NCBI GenBank assembly: GCA_023055505.1
Contig: JALIRH010000002.1
Location: forward strand, 16,081,244 to 16,145,243
Length of the DNA stretch: 64,000 nt
Direction: 5' to 3'
From: Callipepla californica brunnescens
Lineage: Eukaryota > Chordata > Aves > Galliformes > Odontophoridae
A program made the translations under genes and the position numbers. The notes beneath the pieces were generated by a model. It did no database searches and was not told the DNA's origin. It saw only the letters and a list, made by a program, of their open reading frames with translations. Shown here piece after piece: positions 1-11,415 of the stretch. Positions within the stretch are counted from its first letter, which is position 1. The number at the start of each line of letters is the position of its first letter.

Positions 1-430
1 GTGAAAGCATTCAGCGTTGGCAACAAAGCTGCTAAAAGGGCAGGAAGACGTGTCCTGGGAGGAGAGGCTGAGGGCACTGGGGCTGTCCAGTCTGGATAAG
101 GCCGAGACATGATCTCATTGCTCTCTGCAACTTCCTGGGGAGGGGAAGCAGAGGGAGGTGTGGGGCTCTACTGCCTGTAAACCGATGACAGGATATGTGG
201 GAAGGGCACAGAGCTGTGCCAGGGAAGGATCAGACTTGACATCAAGAAATATTTCTTTACCGCTAAGGTGGCCAAACCCTGGGACAGGCCCCCATGCTGT
301 CAGTGCTCCAGAGGCATTAGGGCAATGCCCTCATTAATCTGCTTTATCTTTTGTCAAGCCCTGAAGGGGTAAATAGACTAAATGCTCTTTGAAGGCTCCT
401 TCCAACTGAACTATTCCGCTCTACTATCTC
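1..430 (+). mobile_element. CR1 LINE 3' end, cut by window edge
   Basis: The stretch reads as a degraded CR1 3' region in sense orientation. It has the typical order: the 'gaggctgagggcactgggg' segment, the 'tctcattgctctctgcaact' segment, the 'gacatcaagaaatatttctt' segment near 240, and the terminal 'ggctccttccaactgaac' near 385-405. It runs off the left edge, so its 5' limit is unknown. The insertion is non-coding; short reading frames here are chance. Family assignment is from recognised motif order, not from a library search. Confidence 0.8.
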
Positions 431-948
431 CCATATAACCAACACAAACGGAACACGGAAGAAGAGATACACAAGTAGCACAAGTGAGAAGAAATGTGCT
501 GGTTGGATAATGCTACAACATGGACAGCAGAGAATAGCTAGCGTGACACTAGTATTAAGTGCAGACAGGACTGGGTATTGTACTCCCATCCCAGCTGCTC
601 CACGCACAGCACTGCTGAGCACCCAGCTGCTGTCCCCAGGCGCTCCCTCTCCTTGCTGTGCTCCTTGGCTGCTGTGAGTGAAACAGGAGCCTCATGTGCA
701 GGGAATCTACTCCCCTGTTTGTCAGCCTGGGCCCTCGCATGATCCATTCCCACAGAGCAGCTCCCGCACAGCCAGCATGAAAAAGCTAAAAGATGAAAAT
801 ACACGGGAGAGCACAGAAAGGAGAGGAAATCCCTGTTTTAATACACACCACATGCACAACATGTCTGTGCTACAGCCCTCGGGAGCCATCATTTTGGATG
901 TCCTGACTTTTGTGTGTCTAAAATCTCAACTGCAGCATTACAACTTAC

Positions 949-982
949 TTTTTTTTTTCTTTTTTTTTTCTTTTTTTTTCTT
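949..982. repeat. T-rich microsatellite (T9-10 C)n
   Basis: Three successive runs of 9-10 T separated by single C bases, followed by TTAAGG. This is a simple-sequence tract. It may be a decayed poly(A) tail read on the minus strand, although no retroposed gene is visible next to it. Confidence 0.85.
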
Positions 983-2065
983 AAGGAAAGAAGAAAGTGT
1001 GCTTTACCATATAGTCAAAAAGACTCCTTATCATCTACATGTTTATGTGCATGATTAAGCCATCAGATGCTCAAGAAAATAGATTTGGGTGCATTCATTT
1101 GAATAACCTCCAAGGTATTTGGTGGTACATAAAGAAAACAGTGACAGTAAGACATAGACCTTTTTCATTGTTTAAAACAGTGCAACTCTTGAATAAGTTC
1201 TCTGAAAGAAATATAAAATGAATGAAAGAACAAGTGACACACATCTGAAACACTATTTGCTTTTCCCATCCCTGCTCTACATGAAAAAAAAGATGCTGAT
1301 TTTAATTCTTGGTGATGTACAAGATACATTACAAATATGCGCCTAGACAAAGTTCAGTGCCTTAGTGGTTTGCTAGGTATCTAACATAAGATGGCACAGT
1401 GCCCACACATCCTTGTTCTATTAGGAGATCATGAAACAAAACTACTTTTCAGAGTGATAAAGAAGAAACAAAGACAAATGATTCTTCTGTTGTCATGTTA
1501 TTCTTTTCCTTAAAAGCATTTAGTATTGTGTTGTGCACTGTGGCTTCTACATTAACAACAGAGCAAGAGGACAGAATTGGTAGAGCAGAACACGTGCTGT
1601 TGGGGACCTGAATCCCAAAGTACACACAAAAGGTTTTGTTGCTTGCTGCATTTTTAAAAGGACTTCTGGAGGAGCCCTAGACTGGTCCCATACTCTGAGT
1701 GCCGTACTTGAGGCTGGCAAGCATTAGATGTGTTCTAGGAGTCCGTGCTCCAATTTAGTCTAACCCAAAGGAATCTAGCCCATGTGCTCCGAGACAATGA
1801 GAAGCAGAGCACAGTCAGGATGGACAGCTGGAAGTTTTGTTTCAGAAGTGCACTCCTAATTTGCATTACAGTGTTAATATGGGCACACACTGCAAAGGAG
1901 TGGAAAGATGATGAATGAAGCCTTCTGCATTTTTCTCAGTGAAAAAGAATAAACTATAGAAAAAACACTTAATTTTCACTTCTTCTATGTGTGGACACAT
2001 TAATGAACCTACCATTGGAAAAGCTTCACAAAATGATTGTGATTCTTCCAAGGAAGCACATATGA

Positions 2066-2093
2066 ATTCAGACATTAGTATTCAGACATTAGT
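2066..2093. repeat. Exact 14-bp tandem duplication
   Basis: The unit attcagacattagt occurs twice with no gap (2066-2079 and 2080-2093). This looks like recent replication slippage. Confidence 0.85.
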
Positions 2094-4583
2094 CCTGTGT
2101 GATTCAGAGCCAGTATGATGCTTAGTCATTACTCCTGTGCTAGTGATGACAGAAAACATTCTAGTATCCAGAAGCATCCAAATACCCAGTGGATCTTATT
2201 TTCACTATCTGAAACAATAGTTTCTTTTAACAATTGTGAGAGAGCTGAACTGAGTTAAGGTCATTCTGTACAATATTACAAAATCACAAAAACGGGAAAA
2301 AGGGACCCAAAATGACCTCTGTGCACAAGTGCACTGTTCGTTGCTCCTAGAGGACTGCATGGGCACTCCTTGGGGCTTGCTTAATGCAGTCTTCCACCCC
2401 CATTCCAAATAACTCCACATTGCTCCCTGTCATACCCCAGAGCCCATAACCCATACCATGATTCCATGACTGGGTCACCAGGCACACCAGTGCAAAGGAG
2501 GAACACTTGAACCAATTCTGTAACAGCACAGCTTCCCAAAGAAGCAATAGGTGAGCAAGGGATACTTAGGTAGCCTCTAGAACCTGAGCTACACATTCAG
2601 CACAAACTTGGAAAACAGGAGAGAACACAGTTTGAACTACCAGGAGTACCAGGCACAGTGCAAACTGCTTCTTTCACCTCTTTGCTGCTCCTTATTACCC
2701 CCATTGCATCTGTATCTGTGTTGCCCCTTCCAGCCAACTCAGGTAGCTCCAGAGCTCAAATAGAGGAGCATCAGCCTCACAATGAAGTACCAAGTTCTAG
2801 CAAATTAAGCTACAAGGCCAGTACAGTGCCAGGAGGATAGTAGTTGTTTTCTCTAGCAACAAAATACTGGTCTGAAAGTCTGTGAATACCATTATTATGA
2901 ATTCTGTTTCCTATTGCAAGTTGGAAGCACACATTGGTTAGATTCAGTGGCCCCATTCAGGTGACTGCTATTCACAAAGTACATGATTTAATATGGAGAT
3001 TTGTTCAAATATTTATTTCTCTATTCCCACAGAGGACTAATTGAGATTAAAACCTGTTGTTATTATTATTAGTAACAATAAAAGATTAATCCAGAAGTGA
3101 ATGAGATTTATGCCTGAATATAGATGGACTCCAAGCTACACTAAGACACTCTTATACAGATAAAAACAGTCACTGCTGTGAGAATAAGAGCACTCTTTGG
3201 CAAGAAATGAAATTAAAGCATGTTGAAAATATTTAAAGCAATATAAATTACAGTAATAGAAAGTCTTAATTATCCTATCACATTACTGGGAGGGATTTCA
3301 TTAACTCCTTCTGAATCAAATCATTTCAGTTATCCAGTAAAAATTTTAATGAGCAATCTGAAATGAAAGCGAACTAAACCATAAATTCTGCAGATTTCTC
3401 ATAACTAATCACAGAATGTGACCTGCCAGTTATCTCTGAACTGTAAGCTTAGCATGTAGGGCACCGCTTCAAAAGCATCTGAAATTCATCAGACATCTAT
3501 TTCATTGCAGTTTTAAAACTCCATTTCCAGCTTCTTGCTGAAAAAGCAAGCAACTCGGTTGCCACGAAGCCAAATGAGGGTCAAATACAGAGAGAATATA
3601 AAAACCTTTTCTGCAAAAACTTTAAAATAAATAACATCAACAAAAACCACACCAACCACCACTGTTCACTACAAAATCAAGGCTTCAGCTAGCCAGTACT
3701 TACTTTAAACTTTTCAATTGTGGACTTGCAATCGCGGATTCCCTGTGGCAAGCCATAACTGAACTTCACTCACTAGGGCACTAACTTGAGTCTCTCTCCT
3801 TTAGTATCAATTTTCATGAAATGTATAAGACCTTAATAGTTCTGAGACCTCTAATCCTCAGTCAAATTTAGTTAAAATTGACTGCCAGGTTCAGAAATCA
3901 TAAGATTGTCAAACGGGCAGATGGACAGGTGGAGAAACAGAAGAGCAATGTAATCAATAATTTGCCTTTTCTTATAAAAACAGTTTACACTAAAAAAGGC
4001 AGATAGGAAGTAGGACATGAGTCAAGGAAAAAAAAAACTGCCTGATGTTCCCATTTGATCATCAAGAGTCTTCAAAAGTAGGCGGTGGAAATGTCATCCC
4101 TTGAAACATTTCAGACTTCCCTTGACAAAGCATCTGTGAATAGATTATAATAAATAACCCCGCAGTCCAAGTATTCTTATAGTGAATGATAAAGCACTTT
4201 CAGTAGAATTGGTCAACTTTATACAGAGATGATTCCTTGCCATTTCTCTTATGGGAGCAAATGTATATGCATACATACACAAATTTACTGATATATGAAA
4301 TGATTTCTAAATGAAAATCTCCTTCAGTATTTTTTTTCTAGATGAAAAAATGTATCACTATATCAGAATGGTAATAGATAAAGCTTAAACAGAAAAGTTT
4401 TATGTCAGACAAAAGTTTTCCGTGTTGGATGCCATTCTCTACCATCACTTCAAAAAGCACAATAAAAATAATTGTTTTTACTTTACATTTATAACCAAGG
4501 GAGTCATTGTGTTTATATGTCCTTTGTCATTAATCATGCTCGAAACAATCATCTCCAAAGACACATACTGAAAGAAATGTCAG

Positions 4584-5065
4584 CTAACTGACACTGATGT
4601 CAAAGTAGATGACATCCACTGCTCTCCCCCCATCTACCCAGCTGGTGATGCCATCATAGAAGGCTGCGAGCTTGGTCGAGCACAATTTCCCCTTGGTGAA
4701 TCCATGCTGACTATTCCTGGTGACCTTCTTCTCTTCTAATTGCTTGGAGATGGCATCTAGAATATGCTGTTCCATCAGGTTTCCAGGGAGAGAGCTAAGT
4801 CTGACTGGCCTTTTATGAAGACCAGAGTGACACTTGCTATTCTCCAACCTTTAGGCACCTCTCCTGTCCTCCAAGACCCGTCAAAGATGATAGAGAGTGG
4901 TTTGGCAATCATCTCTGCCAGCTCCCTCAGCACATGTGTATGCATCCCATCAGAGCCCATCAATTTGTGCACATTGATCCACCTAGATGCAGCTGGACCA
5001 TCCCCTCCTCAACCAAGTTTATTATATACTGTGAGCCAAGGCCTGAAAGGGGAATCCCCAGTCCT
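4584..5065 (-). mobile_element. CR1 ORF2 reverse-transcriptase fragment
   Basis: Read on the minus strand, two overlapping frames encode CR1 reverse-transcriptase pieces in order. The upstream piece (4775-4972) carries a 'GSDGMHTHVLREL' block followed by 'KPLSIIF' and 'GEVPKGWR'. The next piece (4584-4847) carries 'PGNLMEQHILD', 'QHGFTKGK' and 'DVIYFDIS'. The change of frame near 4800 shows a frameshift, so this is a dead fragment. The catalytic YxDD motif and the 3' UTR are absent, so the copy is truncated at both ends. It is intergenic and has no bearing on EIF3E. Confidence 0.9.
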
Positions 5066-7500
5066 CCTCAAGCCTCTGGTATCCTCCTGCCTCAGAGCTT
5101 CCCATCAACTGCAACACAAGCAAAATTTTACCAGCAGATTTTAAAAAAGAGGTTGCACACATTACTGGAGCAGTATCAGTACCAGCTGAGCCAGCTCTTG
5201 GCTTCAAGTATCAGTTTAATTTCAAAGCCTAACAGAAAGCTGTGTGGAAATGCAGAGACATGAGAGGAGGCCCAAGGAGGCCCATCTGAGCAGCTCCATA
5301 CCTCTTCCTGCTGTGTGACAGCCCTGAGCCAGGGCCAGCGTGCTTTCACACAACTGCAAGCAATTTCCTCTGCTCCTGGCAGCAGCTCGTAGGGGCCAGC
5401 AACTGATGAGTGGACAGCAGAAGGAATCCTGCCTGTGAACTCTGCCAGACTTCTGCCAATGATGTTTAACCAGCCATGCAAAGAAGAGGAACAGCTTCGA
5501 GGACACAGAATTAATTACTGCATATTGCTACAAATCTTGCAGCCCATCATGCCTACAGGAACATAATTATTTTTTTCTTTCAGCACAGCTGATGAAAATT
5601 GAACGATATTTCCAGTTTTGATATTTGGTGAACTGTTTTACGGATCTTGCAGAATGCAAACCCAGAGGGCTGCTTGGTTTTGCCAGTACCTCTTTGTGAC
5701 AGCCCTAGGCACCATCACAGCTTTTTCTCTTTCTGAACAGAACACTGCACAGCCACACCAACACCAGGAGCCTGTCAAATAACCAAGAAAAGCAGCCCCA
5801 AGCTGCAGGAGACATGGGGAGAACAGCAGAGTAACGTGACTCCTCCTTGGAACAGTACAGTGTGAGATGAAATGTAGTTTAAAACAAAGTTGAAAATGAT
5901 GTTATTTCAATGCAAAGTGATCTGAGAGTTGCCACTTCGTCCAGCTATCCCACATATCTGTCATTTGCCTCTACTTACTGAGCAACAATGATAAAAAAAA
6001 AAAAGTTACCTGTATTCCCTGCGCTTCAATGAATTAAATTACTCAAGCAACTGTTTACCAGATAACCAAAGTCTACAAGTGCCTCTCATAATCTCAGTGT
6101 AACTAACATAAATAGGAAAATATACTGTACTATGAGCAGTGAAATCTGAAATACAAATACACTGAATTGGATTCCAAGGTAATTTATCCTCTATGTAAGG
6201 AAATAAATGGAAAAGGGAATTTTATTTTAATGAGCTGAAGTGGCACGTGGTTGCTTTCAAGGCAGCATATTGAAACATCCCTTACTTTCAAGCCTTCAGC
6301 TTTAGGCCCAACTAAGACTTTAATCACCATTTATGTTAATTCAATGTAATTTCTGGTAGCAAATCTACTGTGAACTCTGGAAAGCTAGTATCTGCAAGAA
6401 GTTCTGTGTTGGGCTACTTCATATCTGCTTCTGGTATCAAAACAGGCAGCTCGTCATCCTAATGGCTTCACTATGAAAAACAGATAGTGCCTTTATTCAT
6501 GCCAACATTGTTTAAATTATCTTTAACACTTTCATTAAGGACATAATTAAACTTTGAATACACATTTGAATGTTTTCAAAAAATCTACATAATAATATCC
6601 ACAGTTATGACCAAGGAATACACACATAAAAAGAAGCTATAAATCCCACAACAATAGCTAGAGCTAGGCAGCTTTTATTTGAGCTCAGAGCATAGAGCCA
6701 TTGAATATATTTTCAGTGTTTGCAGTAACAACTGCCATTCCAACATGTATTTTGCCAGTGGGTGGACAAGCATTTTCATCCAAGTAACTAATTGTGACCT
6801 GAACCCAAAAGGGCAAAGCCCTTAGGGTTGTGATTTCAGACAGCTCTGCACACACCTTTCCCTTCACTCATGTCATTTACTCAACACCACTGTTAAAGTA
6901 TGAGTATTAGATCTTTACTTCATCTCTGTGGGAAAAGAAATATGAACACATTCATTTCTGCTTTTGTATTTCTCGGGATTTCAGCAGTTCCTAAAGACTG
7001 ATGCACAGAAAGGTCTTATTAGAGATTGCTTGTAGGTTGGCTGCCAGAGGGATCAAATAAAATTCTTGAGGCTCCATCGATCATAAGGATGTGCCTTTTC
7101 TTTTTTAGAGGACGTATTTTCCTTGATGGTTTCCAGTGTTTTAAAAATCTACTTCATTAAGGCAAATTTATAATCATTTCAGATAAAATTATGAAAACTG
7201 TGAAACTCAGCACAGAAGTCCTCAAAACTCACAGCAAATGTCCGGAAGTACGTTGATGATAAATTTCTTTAACTTCTGATTGTATTTTCAACTACAGATA
7301 CATGAGGTAGCATTTTATCAATAGAGTTTACAGTAATAGAGTTTAAGGTTTGTTGCACACAATCAGGTGCAATCAAATACCTCTTCTTGAAGCTTGGTTT
7401 CTGTTGCACTTCTCATAGCTGAACTGTAGTATCAGCACATCCCTGCTGCCCCTCAACACACACACACTTTTTGCTATTGTATCTTCCAGTTCTCCTTTCC
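5066..7500. other. Intergenic, no gene seen
   Basis: AT-rich DNA with an A12 run at 5993-6004 and a short CA run near 7458-7468. No exon, RNA gene or recognisable mobile element was found. The overlapping minus-strand frames at 5176-5506 have no domain and lie in a locally GC-richer patch. Confidence 0.65.
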
Positions 7501-8045
7501 TATGAGGGCTGCTCTGAAAGTAACACCTATTTTATTATGTCAGCCACATAGAGGCAGATGTTGGTGGTATGGCAGTAGAGGTAGAACCTTCCCATCAGTA
7601 TTCCGTTACGTTTTGCTGCTATGTGACAGACGGCAGCAGAGGGGCATATTGACAAAACGGTGTCTGACATGGAAGTGCCTGTAAAGCAAAGGTGTGGAAC
7701 TGAATTCCTCCACGCACAAAAAAATGCACCCACTGACATTCAGCAATGCTTGCCAAATGTGGATAAAGACAAACCAGTGAATGTGAGCACAGAGAGACAG
7801 TAGGTGGTGCATGTCAGGAGTGGTGACAGTGACAGTGGGTCCGTTCCACTGCTGCAGGCATTTAAAAACATGGCATGCAGGATCTTCATTGCTGGCAAAA
7901 ATGCCGAGCTGAAGATGGTGACATTGAAAAATAGTGTTTTGTAGCTGAGAATTTACTCTATCAAATAGTGTTATTGTGCTCTTTGTACCTGCTGTAGTTT
8001 CCATGGAAATAAACAGGAGGCACTGCTTTCATAGCAACCTACCTA
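7501..8045 (+). mobile_element. Internally deleted mariner (Galluhop-like)
   Basis: A mariner-type DNA transposon remnant. The left end (TGAGGGCTGCTCTGAAAG, from 7503) is matched by the reverse complement of the right end, which also has TGAAAG at the corresponding place (AGGTTGCTATGAAAG, ending at 8043). Both ends abut TA (7501-7502 and 8044-8045), the standard mariner target duplication. The internal sequence matches, from memory, the deleted chicken Galluhop consensus: a transposase N-terminus followed directly by sequence near the 3' end. A full mariner is about 1.3 kb; this copy has about 541 bp, so the catalytic core is missing and it could only have moved with transposase supplied in trans. 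Confidence 0.88.
7669..7803 (+). pseudogene. Mariner transposase N-terminal remnant
   Basis: An ATG at 7669 opens a 44-codon frame ending in TAG at 7801-7803. It begins with the 'VKQRCGTEFLHAQKNAPTDI' type segment of the mariner transposase helix-turn-helix DNA-binding region. The frame stops inside this region, and the DD34D catalytic domain is absent because of the internal deletion. No functional protein is expected. Confidence 0.75.
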
Positions 8046-11000
8046 TTTCTATTTGGTTTCTGTAGGAAAAGAGAGAGAATATTCCACACCCTACAGGTAG
8101 ACACATACCTGATGGACTGCCTGACAGCCATAAAATGATGATCTACTTGATTTTCAGCTCTATTTCCTGGCATCTAAGTTTCTTATCCTCTGGTAGATGA
8201 ACAAATATTCTTAGGGGTAGCATTTGGTCCCTGGAACAACCGTGGAAGTTTTTCCCTTCTGATATTTCTACCCTACTTTCCAAGTTGCCTGAACTGGCCC
8301 ACAGATTGAACTGTTACAGAGAGGGTAACAGAACTACCCACATGCCTGCAGACACCTTACTTCTCAGCAAGCTTAAGCTAACTAAATCTGATCTCAGGAA
8401 TAAACTACATGTGAAGCAATGGTTGTTAAACTTAAGAATAACTACTGACAGGAACAATTTAACTATGGATTTCCAGGATCACACTCATAGGCAAATTGTT
8501 AACACTCCCTTTTACTTATCAACTAGCTATCTCCCAGCTTCCACTCTTTTCACATCCTTTAAAGCCACTGAAGCCTAATGTAAAGGGTCCCATAAAGGTA
8601 TGTTAGACTTCAAATCCCTGGCAAAGAGTAACCTCTTATTTCAAAATCCTCCTCGAACTGTTCCCTATCAATTCCTGAAGGAAGAAATGTATGAAGGAAA
8701 TCATGTAGGGGAAATGTTCCAAGTTTCAGGCAGAAAAGTAGCAACCTAAAAAAAACTACAATGTAATGCATGTCAAACAATAAGCAGCCCTTAAAGGTAT
8801 TATAATAACCACCAACATTAATCTTTCAAGTTGTGTGGGTTTATGAATGTAAAACAGTGGAAACAGGAGATACCAGTGTTACTGACTCTAGAGTATAATC
8901 TCCCAGAAGTCTGCAATGAAAACAGCAGTTTCTTGTGAAACTCACGTTGTACCTATCCTTATGTGCCATGTAAGAAATGCACACAGTACCGATGAGTGTC
9001 TTAATGAGAGACATTACAGACTTGCAGCTTCTATTATTTCGCAGCTATCTATCTCATTCTTTTTATTCTTTAACAGTGCTGTCATTATCTCAAAGGAGAC
9101 ACCAAATTCATTTCAATCCCTGAAATGTCTCCCTGTGATTTCCAAGAAAGCTGGACATAGTTTTGTATGAATTATGTTTCTCTTGTACACTGCCGTGCAT
9201 TTTATGCCCAAGTTAAATACCAAAAGCCCTAACAGACACCAAAATTCCTAGAAACCACTTTTTGCTCTGACTTTATTCCTGAAAAGCAATCCTGAATAAA
9301 AGCGAGAAAATGTAATGAAATAGTTTTTGGCAAATTTTGCCCAATAATAAAAGATAATAAATGTTTAACTAATGTAGAACAAGTATGCTCAGTGAAAACT
9401 GAAGCTTGGGAAACCATCTGGGAAGCTCGATACTAAAAGGACTGCTACAGAAACAGCACCAGAAAAAGGGAATCCATATCAAATGGGAATGAGCAAATAT
9501 CCTGTTAATATCCACAGTTAATGCGGACAGGTCTAAATAGCTGCTGTATCTTAAAAACTGCTGATCTATCTGCAATCTTTTCTTGGAGGAAGACGAGGGA
9601 TAGAATGTGCAAGTCAGTTATCTTTTAGAAGTGTCAGTAAGACATAGGGCTAACTCCCTAGGGCCTCAGCAGCGCAGTGTCCCCCATTAGCAGGATGTAA
9701 TGCAGCACGTGCACTTCAGGAATGGCCATACGTTTGCACAGCCTCCTCCATTCTGCCTGTTGAAGGATTTGGCAGCTAGACAAAACAGATGGTGTTGGAA
9801 GAGGCAGAAAAGTTCAAGAGGAAACCACAGCCTCTCCAAAGAGCAGGCATAGCAGCCCCATGGGCACAGGGCACCCAGAGCAGTATGTATATGGTGTATA
9901 GCACACACACATCCAGCAGATGCAAACCTCCCACATATCCATCAGACTTACAGAAAATCTTCCCAATGCTTCTGTCACTTGTACGGCTTTGTTCAGGAAG
10001 CTTGTCTTTCTCTTAGTAAAGAAACCTCAATCTAAAGTGCTAGTTTCATGTGATCACAGAAAAATTTACTGTTAAGCATTATTTTTGAATGTGGGGGAAA
10101 AAAAACCAACCTAGATTAATTAGAAGAAAACTGTGAGCACAATTTGCTCACACTTTGCTTGCATGCATAAGAAGGTCTTTAACCTCCACACAGCTTTGAC
10201 AACTGCATTTTATTTGAAGTGAATGAAATTGTTTTCAGATTTAGATCTGACCACAGTATTAGAAATATTATGTAAAAGTGTTAATGCTGTAGACATGCTG
10301 TGCTTCCTGACAAATTTCCTTAAGGTTTGATGCATATGTTGAGAAGACTTCCCCTCACCACACCCAGGAACACATAGAACTATCTTGGGAACACACTGCT
10401 CCAGGCAACAGTTCTTTTCAATATCCATGTGCAAGAATATATTCGAGTTTTCACTATCCTCTGGATTTGTTCCCAGAATAATTTCAGGAAATTTCCAGGC
10501 CTTTTGCGTAATTAAGCTTCTCTAAAATGCCCTTTGGGAATATACTCTAGGAGCAGAGGGATCACAAACAGTGGACCCCAGCATGAAACAGATTAGTCAG
10601 CAATTAAACACACACTTGTACTTTCATAGAACTTTTCTTTCTTGTTAAGTGATGAATGGGTGAAACACTAACATCACTTGTTTTGGTCTTCTGACCAGTC
10701 CCAGTTCCTCCTGTTGCATCTAACTGTTTTTGTCTGATATCTCCATTCTGCTTACATTTGTGATGTTTGCCAAGCTTGCGCTAGCGATGCAATGCCTTGG
10801 TTTTCACAGTACCGTACTTCTGATGCACAAACAGAAATATTCTTCCTAAAACAGCTTTTAGGAATTTAAAATAATAGGAATCTTAAAAAATCCATTAGGA
10901 ATTTAGGGAGCAAATGTGCTACTCCAAAAAATAAGGTGACGAAAGAGAGAAGCCAGGGTTGAACACTGATGCCTTCTAATTCTATTTCCCTTACGAACTG

Positions 11001-11058
11001 TATAAGTTCTGCTTTGCTTGACATTACAAAAGATAGTCAGGTGTGAATTATATTCTAC
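8046..11058. other. Intergenic, no gene seen
   Basis: Unique AT-rich sequence between the mariner copy and the solo LTR. Short frames on both strands lack domains. No structured RNA, repeat or promoter-like GC-rich patch is visible. Confidence 0.65.
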
Positions 11059-11063
11059 CAGAG
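11059..11063. repeat. Left target-site duplication CAGAG of the solo LTR
   Basis: CAGAG directly precedes the TG of the LTR and is repeated after its terminal CA. Confidence 0.8.
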
Positions 11064-11410
11064 TGTAAGGAACCTGTTGAATCATGGCCTGAACCACTGA
11101 TGGATCACCTGAGGTAAGCACTGAGTCAGCTGCAGGAGCACAGGTGAAAGCAATGCACCTGTGTGACCAGAAGGGGTGGAGTCTGGCTCCACCTCTCCCA
11201 GACCCCATTTAAGGGCTGACCACCAGTAGGGAAGGATCTCTTGTTGGAGAGCCCTCCCCTGTGGAGTTCTAGGTGGGCCTTGACTGTCAGCGACAGGTGA
11301 GCCTTTCCTAATTTACTGGTTTTCTTTATACCATTTGGATAAACCACACAAAAACATACCATCCACCTTTGTTAGTTTGGGTGCTATTCTTTCAGGGTAT
11401 TCACCCTCCA
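11064..11410 (+). mobile_element. Solo retroviral LTR with 5-bp target duplication
   Basis: A 347-bp block begins TGTAAGGAACC and ends CACCCTCCA (TG...CA). It is flanked on both sides by CAGAG (11059-11063 and 11411-11415), a 5-bp target-site duplication. Inside it there is a GC-richer core, a TATA-like 'catttaag' near 11207 and, toward the end, a GATAAA near 11338 as a possible poly(A) signal, which gives + orientation. No retroviral internal genes are adjacent, so it is a solo LTR left after LTR-LTR recombination. I recognise the core sequence as a common chicken LTR type but cannot name the family. A 5-bp duplication fits ERVL-like or some other avian ERV groups. Confidence 0.85.
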
Positions 11411-11415
11411 CAGAG
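11411..11415. repeat. Right target-site duplication CAGAG of the solo LTR
   Basis: CAGAG directly follows the terminal CA of the LTR and is identical to the left copy, so the insertion boundaries are intact. Confidence 0.8.

Larger units (their letters stand above)
431..4583. other. Intergenic, no gene seen
   Basis: AT-rich unique sequence. The only simple structures are a T-rich microsatellite of T9-10 units separated by C (949-982) and an exact 14-bp tandem duplication at 2066-2093. Open frames up to 126 codons occur but have no recognisable domains, and they include low-complexity runs such as poly-Phe translated from the T tract. I see no exon, RNA gene or larger repeat. Confidence 0.7.

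Noticed and set aside
678..1058. 126-codon frame with a poly-Phe stretch
   Set aside because: The poly-Phe comes from the (T9-10 C)n microsatellite; the rest shows no domain.
7606..8004. 132-codon minus-strand frame
   Set aside because: It is antisense to the deleted mariner element and not a gene.
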